From: an uncultured Opitutaceae bacterium
GTDB lineage: Bacteria > Verrucomicrobiota > Verrucomicrobiia > Opitutales > Opitutaceae
Assembly (NCBI GenBank): GCA_951813085.1
Contig: OX638348.1
Span: forward strand, 4,535,627 to 4,599,626
Reading direction: 5' to 3'
DNA length: 64,000 nt
A program made the translations under genes and the position numbers. Under the pieces are notes generated by a model. That model was not told the DNA's origin. It saw only the letters and a list, made by a program, of their open reading frames with translations, and did no database searches. Shown piece after piece: positions 1-8,548 of this stretch (positions are counted from its first letter, which is position 1; each line of letters starts with the position of its first letter).

Positions 1-2
1 AA

Positions 3-581
3 CAGTTGGACATCACCTCGCGCCGTTGGGCTGCCGTCGATGGATTTGTACACTTCTGCAAGTTACACGGCTCCGTCAATTGGACTGAAGAGGAAAAAGG
101 TCTCTTCCCCATCCGAGAATCGCACACACCGCTTGATCCATCCACAGATCGAGTCATGATTTACCCGACCCCGTCAAAACAGACGGCGAGCTTTGGATCA
201 CCATACTCAGATATGTTCCGCGAATTCCAGAGGCAGGTTGTTCAGGATCAGAGCGTCCTGATTATCATGGGGTACAGCTTTGGAGACGAGCACGTCAACA
301 ACATCATTTTTCAAGGACTTACCTTGCCCAGCTTCAGACTTATAGTCTTCATTGACCACGGAACGAACGACATCACGCGTGAGCTCGCGGCACTTCGTGA
401 TCCACGCGTCTGGTTCGTTTGGGGCGACGGCAAGAAAGCTGACCAGAAAGCCCATTACTTCGATGGCATCGTCAATCATCTTATGCCCACCAGTGCAGAT
501 CAAAAGATTGACCAGACCATAGAAGAAGCGTTGCAGACGCTTCTTGTCAAGCAGCAGGGCAGAGCAAATGGCGAGGGATGA
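3..581 (+). CDS. SIR2-family protein, C-terminal part (5' end outside window)
   Basis: The reading frame is open at the left window edge, so the N-terminus, including the expected NAD-binding part, is missing. The visible part has the features of the C-terminal half of SIR2-like (SIR2_2) proteins: KLHGSVNW, and later LIIMGYSFGDEHVNNII, the G-x-S-x-x-D-x-H signature of this fold. Such proteins cleave NAD+ in several anti-phage systems. The stop codon overlaps the start of the HerA-type ATPase, so the two are translationally coupled. SIR2 next to HerA is the arrangement of the known SIR2-HerA (Nezha-like) defence system. The family call is fairly secure; NADase activity is inferred because the catalytic half cannot be seen. 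Confidence 0.75.
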   Translation, partial: QLDITSRRWAAVDGFVHFCKLHGSVNWTEEEKGLFPIRESHTPLDPSTDRVMIYPTPSKQTASFGSPYSDMFREFQRQVVQDQSVLIIMGYSFGDEHVNNIIFQGLTLPSFRLIVFIDHGTNDITRELAALRDPRVWFVWGDGKKADQKAHYFDGIVNHLMPTSADQKIDQTIEEALQTLLVKQQGRANGEG

Positions 582-2625
582 CGCAAGCCGCGCCATAGGA
601 AAGATTGTCAGCGTGTCGGCTGACCGTTTGGTTGTTGAGCTGCATAGGGGCAGCGATAACTTCACTATCGTCGGTTTCGACGACATCCACTATGTCGCAA
701 CACTTGGTTCCTATCTTATGGTTGCTATGCAGGCCGAGTATGTTATTCTTGAGGTTGTAGGCCTCCGCGAAAAAGACAGCACACCCTCGGATGCAAACCA
801 TACCGAAATGGACAAAGCCTCTTCCGCCAAGTTCCTTGACGTGGTTCCCGTAGGTTCTATGCCGATGCAAGGTGGAAGCTTTCGGTTTGGAGTCTCGACA
901 TTCCCATCACTTTACGCGGACGCCCTCTATGCGCGCGACGAAGATCTTGATCGTATCTTCAATGTTGAACAGCCGTCTGAGCTCGAAACAAAAAAAGACG
1001 CTAGTGGTACAGACCAGCAGGGTAGTGTTCCCCATACCATAGAAATTGGCACTTTCGCCGTCTTCAAAGGCTATCCCGTTAAGTCGAGGCTTGATGAATT
1101 GTTTGGTGGTCATGTAGCCGTACTTGGAAACACCGGAAGCGGAAAATCATGCACTGTTGCATCAATCTTCCAGTCCGTATTTATGAAGCCCGAGGCTTTT
1201 GCAGCACTGGGTGCAGCCTTCGTGATCTTCGACGTGAACGGTGAATATCGGCGGGCGCTCGACAATGTGCCTGGCTGGATTAAGTCTTGCTATCTCAAGG
1301 CAAGTGAACCGGATATGCCGGTCCCTGACGTTTCCGAGAAAAGGCAAGGATCGGAGATCAAGGATAGATTTAGGCTCCCCCACTGGTTCATGAGTGTCGA
1401 TGAATGGGCTTTGTTGTTGAGGGCGAGCGAGAAGTCACAGCTTCCAGCACTCCGTACCGCTCTCGGTCTGACCACTTTGTTCCCAGAAGCACCTAGAGGC
1501 GATGTAGCTGAAAATAAACTCAAAAAAATCCGCAATCATGTCTCAGCAAAGATTATTCTTTCGATTTTATATAGCGATGCCAGTTCTCCGAGCAAAGTGG
1601 ATCGCATCCTGGCTCTGTTAAATACATTCTCTACTGATAAAATCTCGAAAGATATAGTATCTCCAGGTCTCTCTATCTATTTCGGTCAGTTTAGGGATGG
1701 CCCAAGGCATGATACGTCTAAAAAGTATGAAGAGCTTTTGGAGCGTCTGAACAGGCACGTACAAGATGAACCTGTTCTTCCGGGCTACGCGAATACACCC
1801 TTTTCGTTCGAGCGGCTGAAAGCCGCGCTCGACCTTGCACTCTTCTACGAGGAAGCGAACGGTAATAAGCAAATTCGAGAATACTGCTCGCAGTTGGTTA
1901 CACGCCTTAAGTCAGTGATAGATAACCCTGATTATGAGTTTCTACGAGCTGATATTGACGCGCTACAAGCCCATGACCGTGAACCGACGCATTATGTGGA
2001 TCGCTTGATCGGGATTGCGGTCGAAGGCGAGTGCTACAAGAAGGAGCGCCAAATCTGCATAGTCGATCTGAACGATGCGTCTGACGAGATTGTCGAACTT
2101 GCATCATCGGTTGTTGCCCGACTGATCTTTGATCGCATGCGCCGAGCTGATCCGCGCAATGCTATGCCGGTTCACCTGATTTTAGAGGAGGCGCACCGCT
2201 ATATTTCCGAGAAGCCAAGCCGGTTTGCAATTGATGCAAGCATCACGTTCCAAAGAATCGCAAAAGAAGGAAGGAAATACGGTGCTTTTCTGATTGTGGC
2301 TTCCCAAAGACCAAGCGAACTTTCAAAGACCGTCCTTTCACAGTGCAACAACTTCATTATTCACCGTATCCAGAACCCTGACGATCTCTCGCAGATCAGA
2401 CAGATGACACCTTTTATCTCAGAGACGGTTCTGAGGCGCTTGCCGTCGTTGCCTAAGCAGCACGCGCTGATCTTTGGTAACTCAGTCAATATCCCAACAA
2501 CGTTCCGCGTGCGTGACGCGGACCCGACACCGCACAGTAACGACACCCAGGTCCGGGATATATGGTATGTTCCTATGGACCCATACGTCTGCTGGAAACC
2601 CCCTAAAGGCTCAAGCGACTTCTAG
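568..2625 (+). CDS. herA: HerA-type (DUF87) ATPase, partner of SIR2
   Basis: 685-residue protein of the HerA/FtsK hexameric translocase class. Walker A GNTGSGKS lies near residues 187-194, and Walker B is the LILEEAHRY stretch near 537-545. A later segment (FLIVASQRPSEL, then SQCNNFIIHRIQNPDD) is typical of sensor and arginine-finger regions in HerA proteins. The N-terminal ~150 residues look like the HerA beta-barrel (HAS) domain. The ATG at 568 overlaps the SIR2 stop by 14 bases; a TTG at 544 in the same frame would give 8 more residues. In SIR2-HerA systems the ATPase ring assembles with the SIR2 effector and controls NAD+ depletion or nuclease activity during infection. Family membership is clear; the defence role is inferred from context. 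Confidence 0.85.
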   Translation: MARDDASRAIGKIVSVSADRLVVELHRGSDNFTIVGFDDIHYVATLGSYLMVAMQAEYVILEVVGLREKDSTPSDANHTEMDKASSAKFLDVVPVGSMPMQGGSFRFGVSTFPSLYADALYARDEDLDRIFNVEQPSELETKKDASGTDQQGSVPHTIEIGTFAVFKGYPVKSRLDELFGGHVAVLGNTGSGKSCTVASIFQSVFMKPEAFAALGAAFVIFDVNGEYRRALDNVPGWIKSCYLKASEPDMPVPDVSEKRQGSEIKDRFRLPHWFMSVDEWALLLRASEKSQLPALRTALGLTTLFPEAPRGDVAENKLKKIRNHVSAKIILSILYSDASSPSKVDRILALLNTFSTDKISKDIVSPGLSIYFGQFRDGPRHDTSKKYEELLERLNRHVQDEPVLPGYANTPFSFERLKAALDLALFYEEANGNKQIREYCSQLVTRLKSVIDNPDYEFLRADIDALQAHDREPTHYVDRLIGIAVEGECYKKERQICIVDLNDASDEIVELASSVVARLIFDRMRRADPRNAMPVHLILEEAHRYISEKPSRFAIDASITFQRIAKEGRKYGAFLIVASQRPSELSKTVLSQCNNFIIHRIQNPDDLSQIRQMTPFISETVLRRLPSLPKQHALIFGNSVNIPTTFRVRDADPTPHSNDTQVRDIWYVPMDPYVCWKPPKGSSDF

Positions 2626-2671
2626 GGATAGTTCACTTAATCTGTGGGAGCAAAAATCTTTTTCAAGCAAT

Positions 2672-4087
2672 ATGCAACTTACAAAAACTGATTTTATACA
2701 GTACCTGCATTGCCCTAAGTCACTTTGGCTATTAAAGCATGACCCAGGGAACTATCCCCAGGGTGAATTCCCTACTTTCCAGAAGAAGCTTGTTCGTGAA
2801 GGCTATGAGGTCGAGCGATATGTTCAGCAGTTCCTTGATAGCGCTGGTGATCGGAATGTCAGTTTTCAGGCGGAGTTTAGGACAGACGACGGCCTATATG
2901 CGCGTGTAGACGCACTGGAAGACATGGGCAATGGGATGACTGCACTCTATGAGATTAAGTCTTCGACCAGCGTTAAAACCGATGCCAAACATAACCACAT
3001 AAAAGACACGTGTTTCCAGAAGATTTGCGCGGAGCGCGCCGGGCGGCATATCGACCGTGTGTGTTTGGTTCATTTAAATGGTGACTATGTTCGAAACGGT
3101 GCAATCGATCCCGGCGCGATGCTGGTCTTCGCTGACATTACCGAGGCGGTCGAAGAGCTGGCGACCGAAACGAGTGCAGAGATCGACGCCGGCTTGGCGT
3201 TTCTGGCGAGCGACCAGGATATGAGCGGGTGCTCCTGTGTTGAGAAAACGCGCGCTAACCATTGTGATGCGTTTGGGGTTTTCAACCCTGAAGTTCCGAC
3301 GCCGTCGATCTATAGTCTGCCGAGGTTGAGGGCAAACAAGATCGGCGATCTTCGTTCGATGAATGTGCTTGGGCTCGACGATGTGCCCGGCGATTTTCCA
3401 TTGTCCACAAATCAACGCATTGTGGTTGACTCTTTTCAGGATGGTGAGCCGAAGGTTAATGAAGTAGCTATCAGGCAATTTCTTTCCGAGCTTAGTTTTC
3501 CGCTGTACTTTTTCGACTATGAAACCTTTTCTTCCGCTGTGCCGCTGCTTGACGGCACCAGCCCGCATAAGCATTTTCCCGTGCAGTACTCACTGCATGT
3601 CTTGGATGACGATGGCACGATCCAGCACAAGGAATATCTGGAGCGTGAGGCCCGTTTGCCTGACCGCTTGCTGGAGAGGATGAAGGAGGATATCGGACCG
3701 GAAGGCAGTCTGATGGCCTGGCACGCTTCTTTCGAGAAAACCCAGAATCGGCAAATGGCTGCGCTATTCCCGGACGCGGCGGATTTCCTGAACGGGCTTA
3801 ATGACGGAATGGTGGATCTGGAAGATCTGTTTAAGACGGCCTATGTAGACGCCAGATTTGATGGTTCCACATCCATCAAGAAGGTGTTGCCGATGGTGTG
3901 CCCCCATCTCGACTACAACGACCTGGATGTTCAGGATGGCGCGTCGGCGATGGAGTCCTGGAAACGGATGCTCGATGCAGCGCCTGAAGAGGCGGATAGC
4001 ATTGCTCAATCGCTGTTGAGTTATTGCGAGCGCGACACGTTTGCCATGGTCGAAATATATCGTTTTTTGATGGAATTAATCAGCTAG
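2672..4087 (+). CDS. DUF2779-type protein: Cas4-like nuclease fused to DEDD exonuclease
   Basis: 471 residues from the ATG at 2672; the frame is open back to 2474, but family similarity begins at MQLTKTDFIQYLHCPKSLW. The N-terminal half is Cas4/RecB-like (PD-(D/E)xK): Cys14, Asp80 (ARVDAL), E94-x-K96 (YEIKSS) and a C-terminal Cys group at 187, 189 and 198, which with Cys14 could hold an Fe-S cluster. The C-terminal half is a DEDD/RNase H-like exonuclease: D282-Y-E284 (FFDYETF), MAWHASFE, and the last acidic site in YCERD455T. This matches the DUF2779 architecture. It lies 46 bp after the HerA-type gene on the same strand, so it may be a third component of the SIR2-HerA locus. It could also be a neighbour in the same defence island. 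The upstream ribosome binding site is weak (GGGAG about 20 bases before the ATG). Confidence 0.8.
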   Translation: MQLTKTDFIQYLHCPKSLWLLKHDPGNYPQGEFPTFQKKLVREGYEVERYVQQFLDSAGDRNVSFQAEFRTDDGLYARVDALEDMGNGMTALYEIKSSTSVKTDAKHNHIKDTCFQKICAERAGRHIDRVCLVHLNGDYVRNGAIDPGAMLVFADITEAVEELATETSAEIDAGLAFLASDQDMSGCSCVEKTRANHCDAFGVFNPEVPTPSIYSLPRLRANKIGDLRSMNVLGLDDVPGDFPLSTNQRIVVDSFQDGEPKVNEVAIRQFLSELSFPLYFFDYETFSSAVPLLDGTSPHKHFPVQYSLHVLDDDGTIQHKEYLEREARLPDRLLERMKEDIGPEGSLMAWHASFEKTQNRQMAALFPDAADFLNGLNDGMVDLEDLFKTAYVDARFDGSTSIKKVLPMVCPHLDYNDLDVQDGASAMESWKRMLDAAPEEADSIAQSLLSYCERDTFAMVEIYRFLMELIS

Positions 4088-4312
4088 CAGGCGTTGGTCA
4101 CCCATATTTTGGCAGTCAACAATTTCAAATAGCCGTGAAATATTTACAAACCCGGCGTGTTCCAGCTAAAAGTAGTGTCTTTGTCTTAACAGTTGGGGAG
4201 GTTACGCTAAAGAGGTTTAGGTTGCTCTCATTTGTATCCCAGATGCATCCCAAGACAAAATCTATGGCGTGGGACGGGAAATAATCCGTTGGGTTTAAAA
4301 AGGGAAGGAGGA

Positions 4313-4399
4313 TGGTACCAGAGGCCGGACTCGAACCGGCACACCATTGCTGGCGGGAGATTTTGAATCTCCTGTGTCTACCAATTTCACCACTCTGGC
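4313..4399 (-). tRNA. tRNA-Leu (anticodon CAA)
   Basis: An 87-nt cloverleaf can be drawn on the minus strand. The acceptor stem pairs GCCAGAG with CTCTGGT, followed by discriminator A and an encoded CCA. The D-region AATTGGTAGACAC is typical of leucine tRNAs. The anticodon stem is AGGAGAT/ATCTCCC around loop TTCAAAA (anticodon CAA), with a long class II variable arm and T-arm GCCGG-TTCGAGT-CCGGC. An identical gene lies at 15968-16054. It looks fully functional. Confidence 0.93.
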
Positions 4400-4440
4400 A
4401 CTGCTTAGATTTTACTATTTTCCTTTTGGGGTACAAAATC

Positions 4441-4488
4441 GCTTGCGGATTTTGAATCCGCCGCGTCTACCAATTCCGCCACCTAGGC
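4441..4488 (-). pseudogene. Truncated tRNA-Leu (5' half only)
   Basis: The minus strand shows a good leucine tRNA 5' half: GCCTAGGTGGCGG, the D-loop GAATTGGTAGACGC, and an anticodon arm GCGGATT-CAA-AATCCGC. The sequence then leaves the tRNA pattern: no T-arm and no strand complementary to the acceptor is present before the intact tRNA-Leu about 40 bases further on. A second copy at 16096-16143 is cut at the same place, so the truncation predates the block duplication. It could be a remnant of an old recombination or integration event within the tRNA cluster. Confidence 0.7.
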
Positions 4489-4613
4489 ATCCTTTGAATG
4501 AGGAGAGAGGTGTATGCCTGTCCGGCCAACCGGAGGCAAGCCAAATTCGGCAATTGAGGCGTCTCGCAATAATTACATTGGGAATTATGTATTTAACTTG
4601 ACAAAACCACTCA

Positions 4614-4832
4614 TTATTTGACTTCTTCTAGCGCGGGTTTCCCACACCTATCTATCCGCAGGACAAATCGCCGTTTCAAATCTTTTGCGCTGGGTATTGG
4701 CCGCCTATGATTGGGGAGAGCTCCAGCGCTTAGTAGCATTTTGACTGCTTCATCTAGGTGCCTTTGTGTATGTCTAGCCATAATTTTTGGTTCAAGAATC
4801 TCCGCCATTTGTCGAAATCGAACCATCCGCAT
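4614..4832 (-). CDS. Small conserved terminal reading frame of the IS1595-type element (copy 1)
   Basis: 72 residues. The last ~45 (from AVKMLLSAGALPNHRRPIPS onwards, then KRRFVLRIDR) match the small frame at 50724-50918 in copy 2 at about 80 percent identity, and both stop about 30 bases from the terminal repeat. Conservation at protein level between elements with different cargo suggests it belongs to the element rather than to the cargo. Its N-terminal residues overlap the end of the Cys-rich gene in another frame, so the true start may lie closer to AVKMLL. I do not recognise the family. A basic peptide beside the inverted repeat might be an accessory DNA-binding protein or the tail of a lost gene. 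Confidence 0.55.
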   Translation of the reverse strand: MRMVRFRQMAEILEPKIMARHTQRHLDEAVKMLLSAGALPNHRRPIPSAKDLKRRFVLRIDRCGKPALEEVK

Positions 4833-5437
4833 CCGATCCGACCATCTTTGTCTTTTTTGCTGTTACCTTGCCATTTGCCATCGCCTTCATAAAAAAACCT
4901 GATGCCAAGCGGTGTTCCCCGTTTGCCGCGTGTAGAGCAGCTTTCGCAAGCACGCCTTTTCAGTGAATTATGGCTAACGCTTCCGTTAGGCCTCTTTAGC
5001 AATTGAAAATTTCCCCTAATGCCGTTACCCGGCAGGTTGCTGCACCGTGCTTGCGCTTGCTTCGTTTCTTCATCCCACCCTAGCATGGGAAGCTTACGGT
5101 CAAGGGCAAGTTGATTTATTGGCCGTTCCGTTCCCTCGATTACATCGCGATGGCCCAACGATCCAGATGCCCGTCTGGCAAAGCTAGGCTGCATGCCTGC
5201 GCCCTGAACAGGTGATACGAACTGACCTGCCCATCTGTCCTGCCGCGTTGTCCTGCCGCAATTTCCACAAAAATGATTCGCACGCTCGATTTCAATTCCA
5301 GGCCGAGAGCCTGTACCGCGTTCCAAACCCCGAATACCTCCACCGCCAGCTATTTGCGCGACATTCAATTCTCCATATCCACATTCTCTGCAATGCCACT
5401 GCTGATCCTTAAGAATTGAAAAAACGCCCTGCATCAT
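4754..5437 (-). CDS. Cys-rich protein, possible restriction or HNH-type endonuclease (IS cargo)
   Basis: 227 residues, located between the transposase and the small terminal frame of IS copy 1. There are two CxxC-type metal sites near the N-terminus (WHCRECGYG, then HFCGNCGRTTRQDRW). Later come conserved-looking stretches: KLPMLGWDEET, SVSHNSLKRRACESC, GKRGTPLGIRFFYEG and GCIGCGWFDF-like residues near the C-terminus. The layout (zinc sites, a histidine in SHN, paired Cys) is reminiscent of HNH-type type II restriction enzymes, and the equivalent position in copy 2 holds an R-M system. No methyltransferase accompanies it. The nuclease call is inference; a non-catalytic zinc protein is possible. 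Confidence 0.5.
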   Translation of the reverse strand: MMQGVFSILKDQQWHCRECGYGELNVAQIAGGGGIRGLERGTGSRPGIEIERANHFCGNCGRTTRQDRWAGQFVSPVQGAGMQPSFARRASGSLGHRDVIEGTERPINQLALDRKLPMLGWDEETKQAQARCSNLPGNGIRGNFQLLKRPNGSVSHNSLKRRACESCSTRGKRGTPLGIRFFYEGDGKWQGNSKKDKDGRIGCGWFDFDKWRRFLNQKLWLDIHKGT

Positions 5438-5466
5438 TCGCTAAGGCACTTATGCTAAGAACCCTA

Positions 5467-6391
5467 TTAAGCCGGCAATGCTTTATAGGCGAGTGCTTTT
5501 CCACCCATCCGACTGAACAAACTGCTTAGTCCTTCCTGCGTATCCCGCCCGCAGCACCCTTCATTCGACCTAAATGAAAACTCGTCTACATAAGCCCGAC
5601 AATGCTTTCTGCTCCAGCTATGATAAATCCCGTTGTAACCGCGCTTTGATACCGCCCAGACGCTTTCCATGCCATTTGCGTGGGCCATGCCGTTTACGAG
5701 CTCCTTTGCGCTGCGATTGACCGTATCGTGCCGATAAGCCCTCCCAAGGCCTACATGCCCCTCATGGCCATCGGCGCATAGCTGGCTTCCAGCGGTAGCA
5801 TTCTCATGGACCGTAGGCTGCAGGGCATGTTGGATCGGTATTGCTTATTGGAACCGCCCTAACGTGACCGCCGCGCGCTTTCATGCCTATGGCTGCTTGC
5901 TTGCCAACCGCCCCCCGTCCTGCCTTGAGCCTCTTGCTCTCATGCTTGTCGGCTTCCTTGCCGCCAAGGCAGGTTTCGCCAATCCCTATGTGGCCGCTCA
6001 ACGCCTGGAGGTCTTCACCGCAAGCCAATCGCGAGCGATGCAACATGCACCATGCCGCCCGTTGCCGTACCCCAATCTCTTTGGATGGTTGCAAAGGAGA
6101 GATACCTTTGCGTGAAGCCATCAGGGCGCAAGAGGCATATATCCACTTGCGGATATCCACCTTGCTACGCTCCATCGGCGTATTGGTGAATGCATTGAAG
6201 CATCCACGGCAATCCCCACACCAATAATCCCCTGCTTTCTTCTGCGCTGTGACCTTCCCATCACAGCCACATTCAACGCATGCTGGCTTATCGCCCCAGC
6301 GTATCCCCTCGAAATACCGGATTGCATCCTCCCCGGCCTTATGCAAGTCCATGATTTCGTACAGGCTTAACGCTGTCGCTTCCTTACCCAT
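5467..6391 (-). pseudogene. IS1595-family (ISXO2-like) transposase, frameshifted
   Basis: Starts at MGKEATALSLYEIMD. It has the family zinc ribbon (ACVECG, then YWCGDCRGCF) followed by RKWIYASCALMASRKGIS and the transposase fold (GRGAVGKQAAIGMKARGGHVR). One extra base near 5833 (GATCCAACATG where copy 2 has GATCAACATG) throws the frame. The remainder (SQLCADGHEGHVGLG, SAKELVNGMAHANGMESVW) continues in another frame to 5467. The first catalytic Asp is also missing: the motif normally reading x-V-D-E-T-Y is GIGETCLGGK here, and equally in copy 2. The element is therefore not expected to be autonomous. Confidence 0.88.
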
Positions 6392-6594
6392 GGCATCTCC
6401 CCCTGCTTCTTTGCAGAATACTGTAATTAGTAAACATATTATCGGGGTTTCCCAAGGTTTTGTCAAATTTTGTACTGAAATGGTTTATCCTGTTGCCAAG
6501 TTAAATACATGATCCCCATTAATTTCTCCTTTGCGAAAAAAGCATTTGAAATCGGGTGGCGGGCTCCCCAAGTTTTCCAGCCTTTCCTTTATGT

Positions 6595-6672
6595 CGGGCC
6601 ATGGCGCAGCCTGGTTAGCGCGCTTGTCTGGGGGACAAGAGGTCCCGAGTTCGAATCTCGGTGGCCCGACCA
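6595..6672 (+). tRNA. tRNA-Pro (anticodon GGG)
   Basis: A 78-nt cloverleaf with acceptor CGGGCCA/TGGCCCG, D-arm GCGCAGCCTGGTTAGCGC, anticodon arm CTTGTCT-GGG-GGACAAG, T-arm CCGAG-TTCGAAT-CTCGG, discriminator A and encoded CCA. This is the intact copy. The copy at 16314 is interrupted at its 3' end by the island, and a displaced 3' end lies at 27459-27484. Confidence 0.95.
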
Positions 6673-6707
6673 TTTTTCGCTCTAGTACCAGAACTCCACC
6701 GAGTCGC

Positions 6708-7133
6708 TTGAAAGCACGTTCACTGATTTCTCTTCGTTTCCTGATTCCTCCGATTGCGTTGCTTGCGACGATCGCCTGGGGATCGAGCTTTGACAAAAGC
6801 TCTCCGCAGGGGCCGGATCTCGATTATTTCGACAAGGTAGCCCATTTTTTTGTATTCGGGTTGCTGTCTACTCTTTGGTATCGCTGGCTTCCGGGCGGGT
6901 TGAGGTCCAGTAAACGATTCGCATGGGCATTTGCGCTAACAATAGTATATGGAATAGTGGATGAATGGATACAGTCGTACAATCCGCTTCGGACTTCCGA
7001 TCCGATGGATATTGTCGCAGATGGCGTCGGAGCGATAGTCGCGATAGTCGTTTATTGCCGATGGCGTTTCTACCGTCGCGTTTTGGAGACGCCAATTTTG
7101 GATTTATTGAGACTGAAAATCGCCCCTGATTGA
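6708..7133 (+). CDS. VanZ-like membrane protein (intact copy)
   Basis: 141 residues from a TTG start (6708), chosen because it is shared with the second copy at 27520. There are about four hydrophobic segments: FLIPPIALLATIAWG, HFFVFGLLSTLWY, FAWAFALTIVYGIVDEW and VADGVGAIVAIVVY. The VanZ signature residues are present (FDKVAHFFVF; YGIVDEWIQSYNPLR followed by D-x-x-D-x-x-A-D). VanZ-family proteins are small polytopic membrane proteins; some affect glycopeptide tolerance, but most have no known function. It follows tRNA-Pro by 35 bases. The copy next to ligA is frameshifted, so this one may supply the function. Confidence 0.8.
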   Translation: MKARSLISLRFLIPPIALLATIAWGSSFDKSSPQGPDLDYFDKVAHFFVFGLLSTLWYRWLPGGLRSSKRFAWAFALTIVYGIVDEWIQSYNPLRTSDPMDIVADGVGAIVAIVVYCRWRFYRRVLETPILDLLRLKIAPD

Positions 7134-7181
7134 ACCATCATCTATCGCTTGCCACTTTCGAGAATGTCGCTTGGATAGGCG

Positions 7182-8059
7182 GGCTTTCTGGATCATCGGA
7201 AGCCGGGACGCGAATTTCGAGGCGAATCAATACGGATCGCACTTCAAGCGGTTCAATCGGGCTTTCGGGAATTTGACGGCGGCGGGGCTTTTTCGCGAGG
7301 CGGGGCGGTTTTCGGCGTGGGTGGACGATTTGCCGTACGCGCAGGACACGAAGCGGAATCAGTACAAGCGAGTCAATGTGGCGTTTTCGTGGGCGCTGCG
7401 AGGGGCGCATCGACCGGCATCCGTTCGCCAGGCTGAAGCCTCCGAGGAGGAAGCGGGCGGACATCGAGTTTCTTTCGCTTGAGGACGGGAGGATCCTGCT
7501 GCGGGCGAACCTGCGATTCCCGGGGCGATGCGCTAAGCTGGCTTTGGAGATGTTCGCGGGGATGCGCGCCAGCGCGGTCTCTCGGCTCGAGTGGCGGGAC
7601 CTCAAGTTCGATCTCCCGGGGATAGAGACTCCGGCCTGGAAGGCGAAGGCGGGGCGGCGGCAGCTGATCGAGGGCTTGCCGACGAATCTCTGGAAGTGGA
7701 TCGAGAGGGCGGGGCCGGAGGATTTCGCTCCGGCGTGCTAGAAGCCGAAGAGCCCGGAGCATCGGAAGGACTGGATCGACCGTCGCAAGACGGCTTGGAT
7801 GCATGAGAAGAGCGCCGCTCTGAAGGTGGCGGGATTGAAGATCGCGGCGGCGGACGAGCGGCCGGAGAAGGGGATCTTCGCGAAGTCGCCTCCGAGGAAT
7901 TGGGCGCGGCACACGTTCGCCTCCAATCATGTGGCGGCGTTCGGGGACTTGGCGTTGACGTCTACTTTGATGAGCCATGCGCAATCGACTGAAGTGCTTC
8001 GGGAGCGCGAGTCGGGGCGAGGTTTAGGAAGTTCCGATAAAATATCGGGTTTGTATTGA
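7182..8059 (+). pseudogene. Tyrosine recombinase (integrase), decayed
   Basis: Integrase pieces lie in three frames: an N-terminal core-binding-like part (SHFKRFNRAFGNLTAAGLFR), then FLSLEDGRILL with AGMRASAVSRLEWRDLKFD (region of the first catalytic Arg), and after a stop near 7741 a part with RHTFASNHVAAFGDLALTSTLMSHA (H-x-x-R-H box). The final Tyr segment is not convincing. The remnant starts exactly where block A ends. It may be the integrase that brought the 7.2-15.9 kb region beside the tRNA-Pro block. Confidence 0.7.
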
Positions 8060-8548
8060 AGTATAAGCCGCAGTATGTCGTAGGTGTTTATACGTAGACA
8101 GAGGATAGGGACTTCAGAAATTAACTGAGATTCGCTACCCTTTCACAATCAACATCTTGCAACCGTAAACGCCTGACTGTCAACGCCGGTTTTCGACGCC
8201 GAAAACCGGAAAACAGGCAAGAAGGTATAGAAAAAAGGGGTAGAAAGCCCCGCAAGGGGGGAGGCGTTTCCATGAGTTGACTCCAGTTGCATTGTATGAC
8301 CTTGCACCCCTAAAACGTCCGGTATAATTGGGGTTATTAAGTATATCATTCCCTAATTTTTGTATATCTTCCGCGTACTACCACAACAGGCGCACACTAT
8401 CCCTGCACCCCATCGCAGTTTTTCCAAGTGGTTGATACAGGATTGTTCGTCACGGAAAACTTCCAACATTTGAACAAGTGAATTGTATCGCATTTGTGAT
8501 GCCGCCTTACTTGATGACCCCGATTACAGCCGATATTGTAGGGGTGTG
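8060..8548. other. Gene-free stretch with hairpin and a diverged inverted repeat
   Basis: No convincing gene. A perfect 10-bp hairpin (CCGGTTTTCG, loop ACGC) lies at 8186-8209. A segment at 8294-8343 and one at 8508-8553 match each other in opposite orientation at roughly 70 percent; the shared words, read on the outer strand, are TACTTRATRACCCC and AGGGGTG. The pair flanks about 165 bases and resembles the ends of a small non-autonomous mobile element. The short minus-strand reading frame over 8149-8349 lies inside this repeat and is not counted as a gene. Confidence 0.4.

Larger units (their letters stand above)
4580..6516 (-). mobile_element. IS1595-family element, copy 1, with nuclease-like cargo
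   Basis: Terminal inverted repeats: the left end begins GGGAATTATGTATTTAACTT, and the right end read inwards begins GGGATCATGTATTTAACTT. A 4-bp duplication CATT flanks the element (4576-4579 and 6517-6520). Block B (16.2 kb) shows the same site without the element, as GCAATAATTAATTTCTCC. Inside, read on the minus strand, are a frameshifted ISXO2-like transposase, a 227-residue Cys-rich protein, and a small reading frame ending just inside the left repeat. Copy 2 at 46493-50952 shares the ends, the transposase and the small frame but carries a different cargo. An 8-bp duplication, usual for IS1595, was not found. Confidence 0.88.
4284..7181. repeat. Block A: duplicated tRNA-Leu / psi-tRNA-Leu / tRNA-Pro / vanZ segment (interrupted by IS)
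   Basis: Apart from the IS1595-type insertion at 4580-6516, this segment of about 0.95 kb recurs as block B at 15939-16376 plus 27459-27992 with only scattered substitutions. Examples are ACCTAGGC versus ACCTGGGC in the truncated tRNA-Leu, and T7 versus T6 in vanZ. The right boundary is sharp: both copies agree to the word ending GGATAGGCG, then block A runs into a decayed integrase and block B into ligA. The near identity indicates a recent duplication, possibly by single-crossover integration of a circular element that carried the block. Confidence 0.85.

Noticed and set aside
4125-4436. Reading frame across the tRNA-Leu (also at 15900-16091)
   Set aside because: It runs through the tRNA genes on the same strand and exists only because the tRNA block has no stop in that frame.
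8149-8349. 66-codon minus-strand frame
   Set aside because: Lies within the diverged inverted repeat; its partner repeat would code a similar string, so similarity reflects the DNA repeat.
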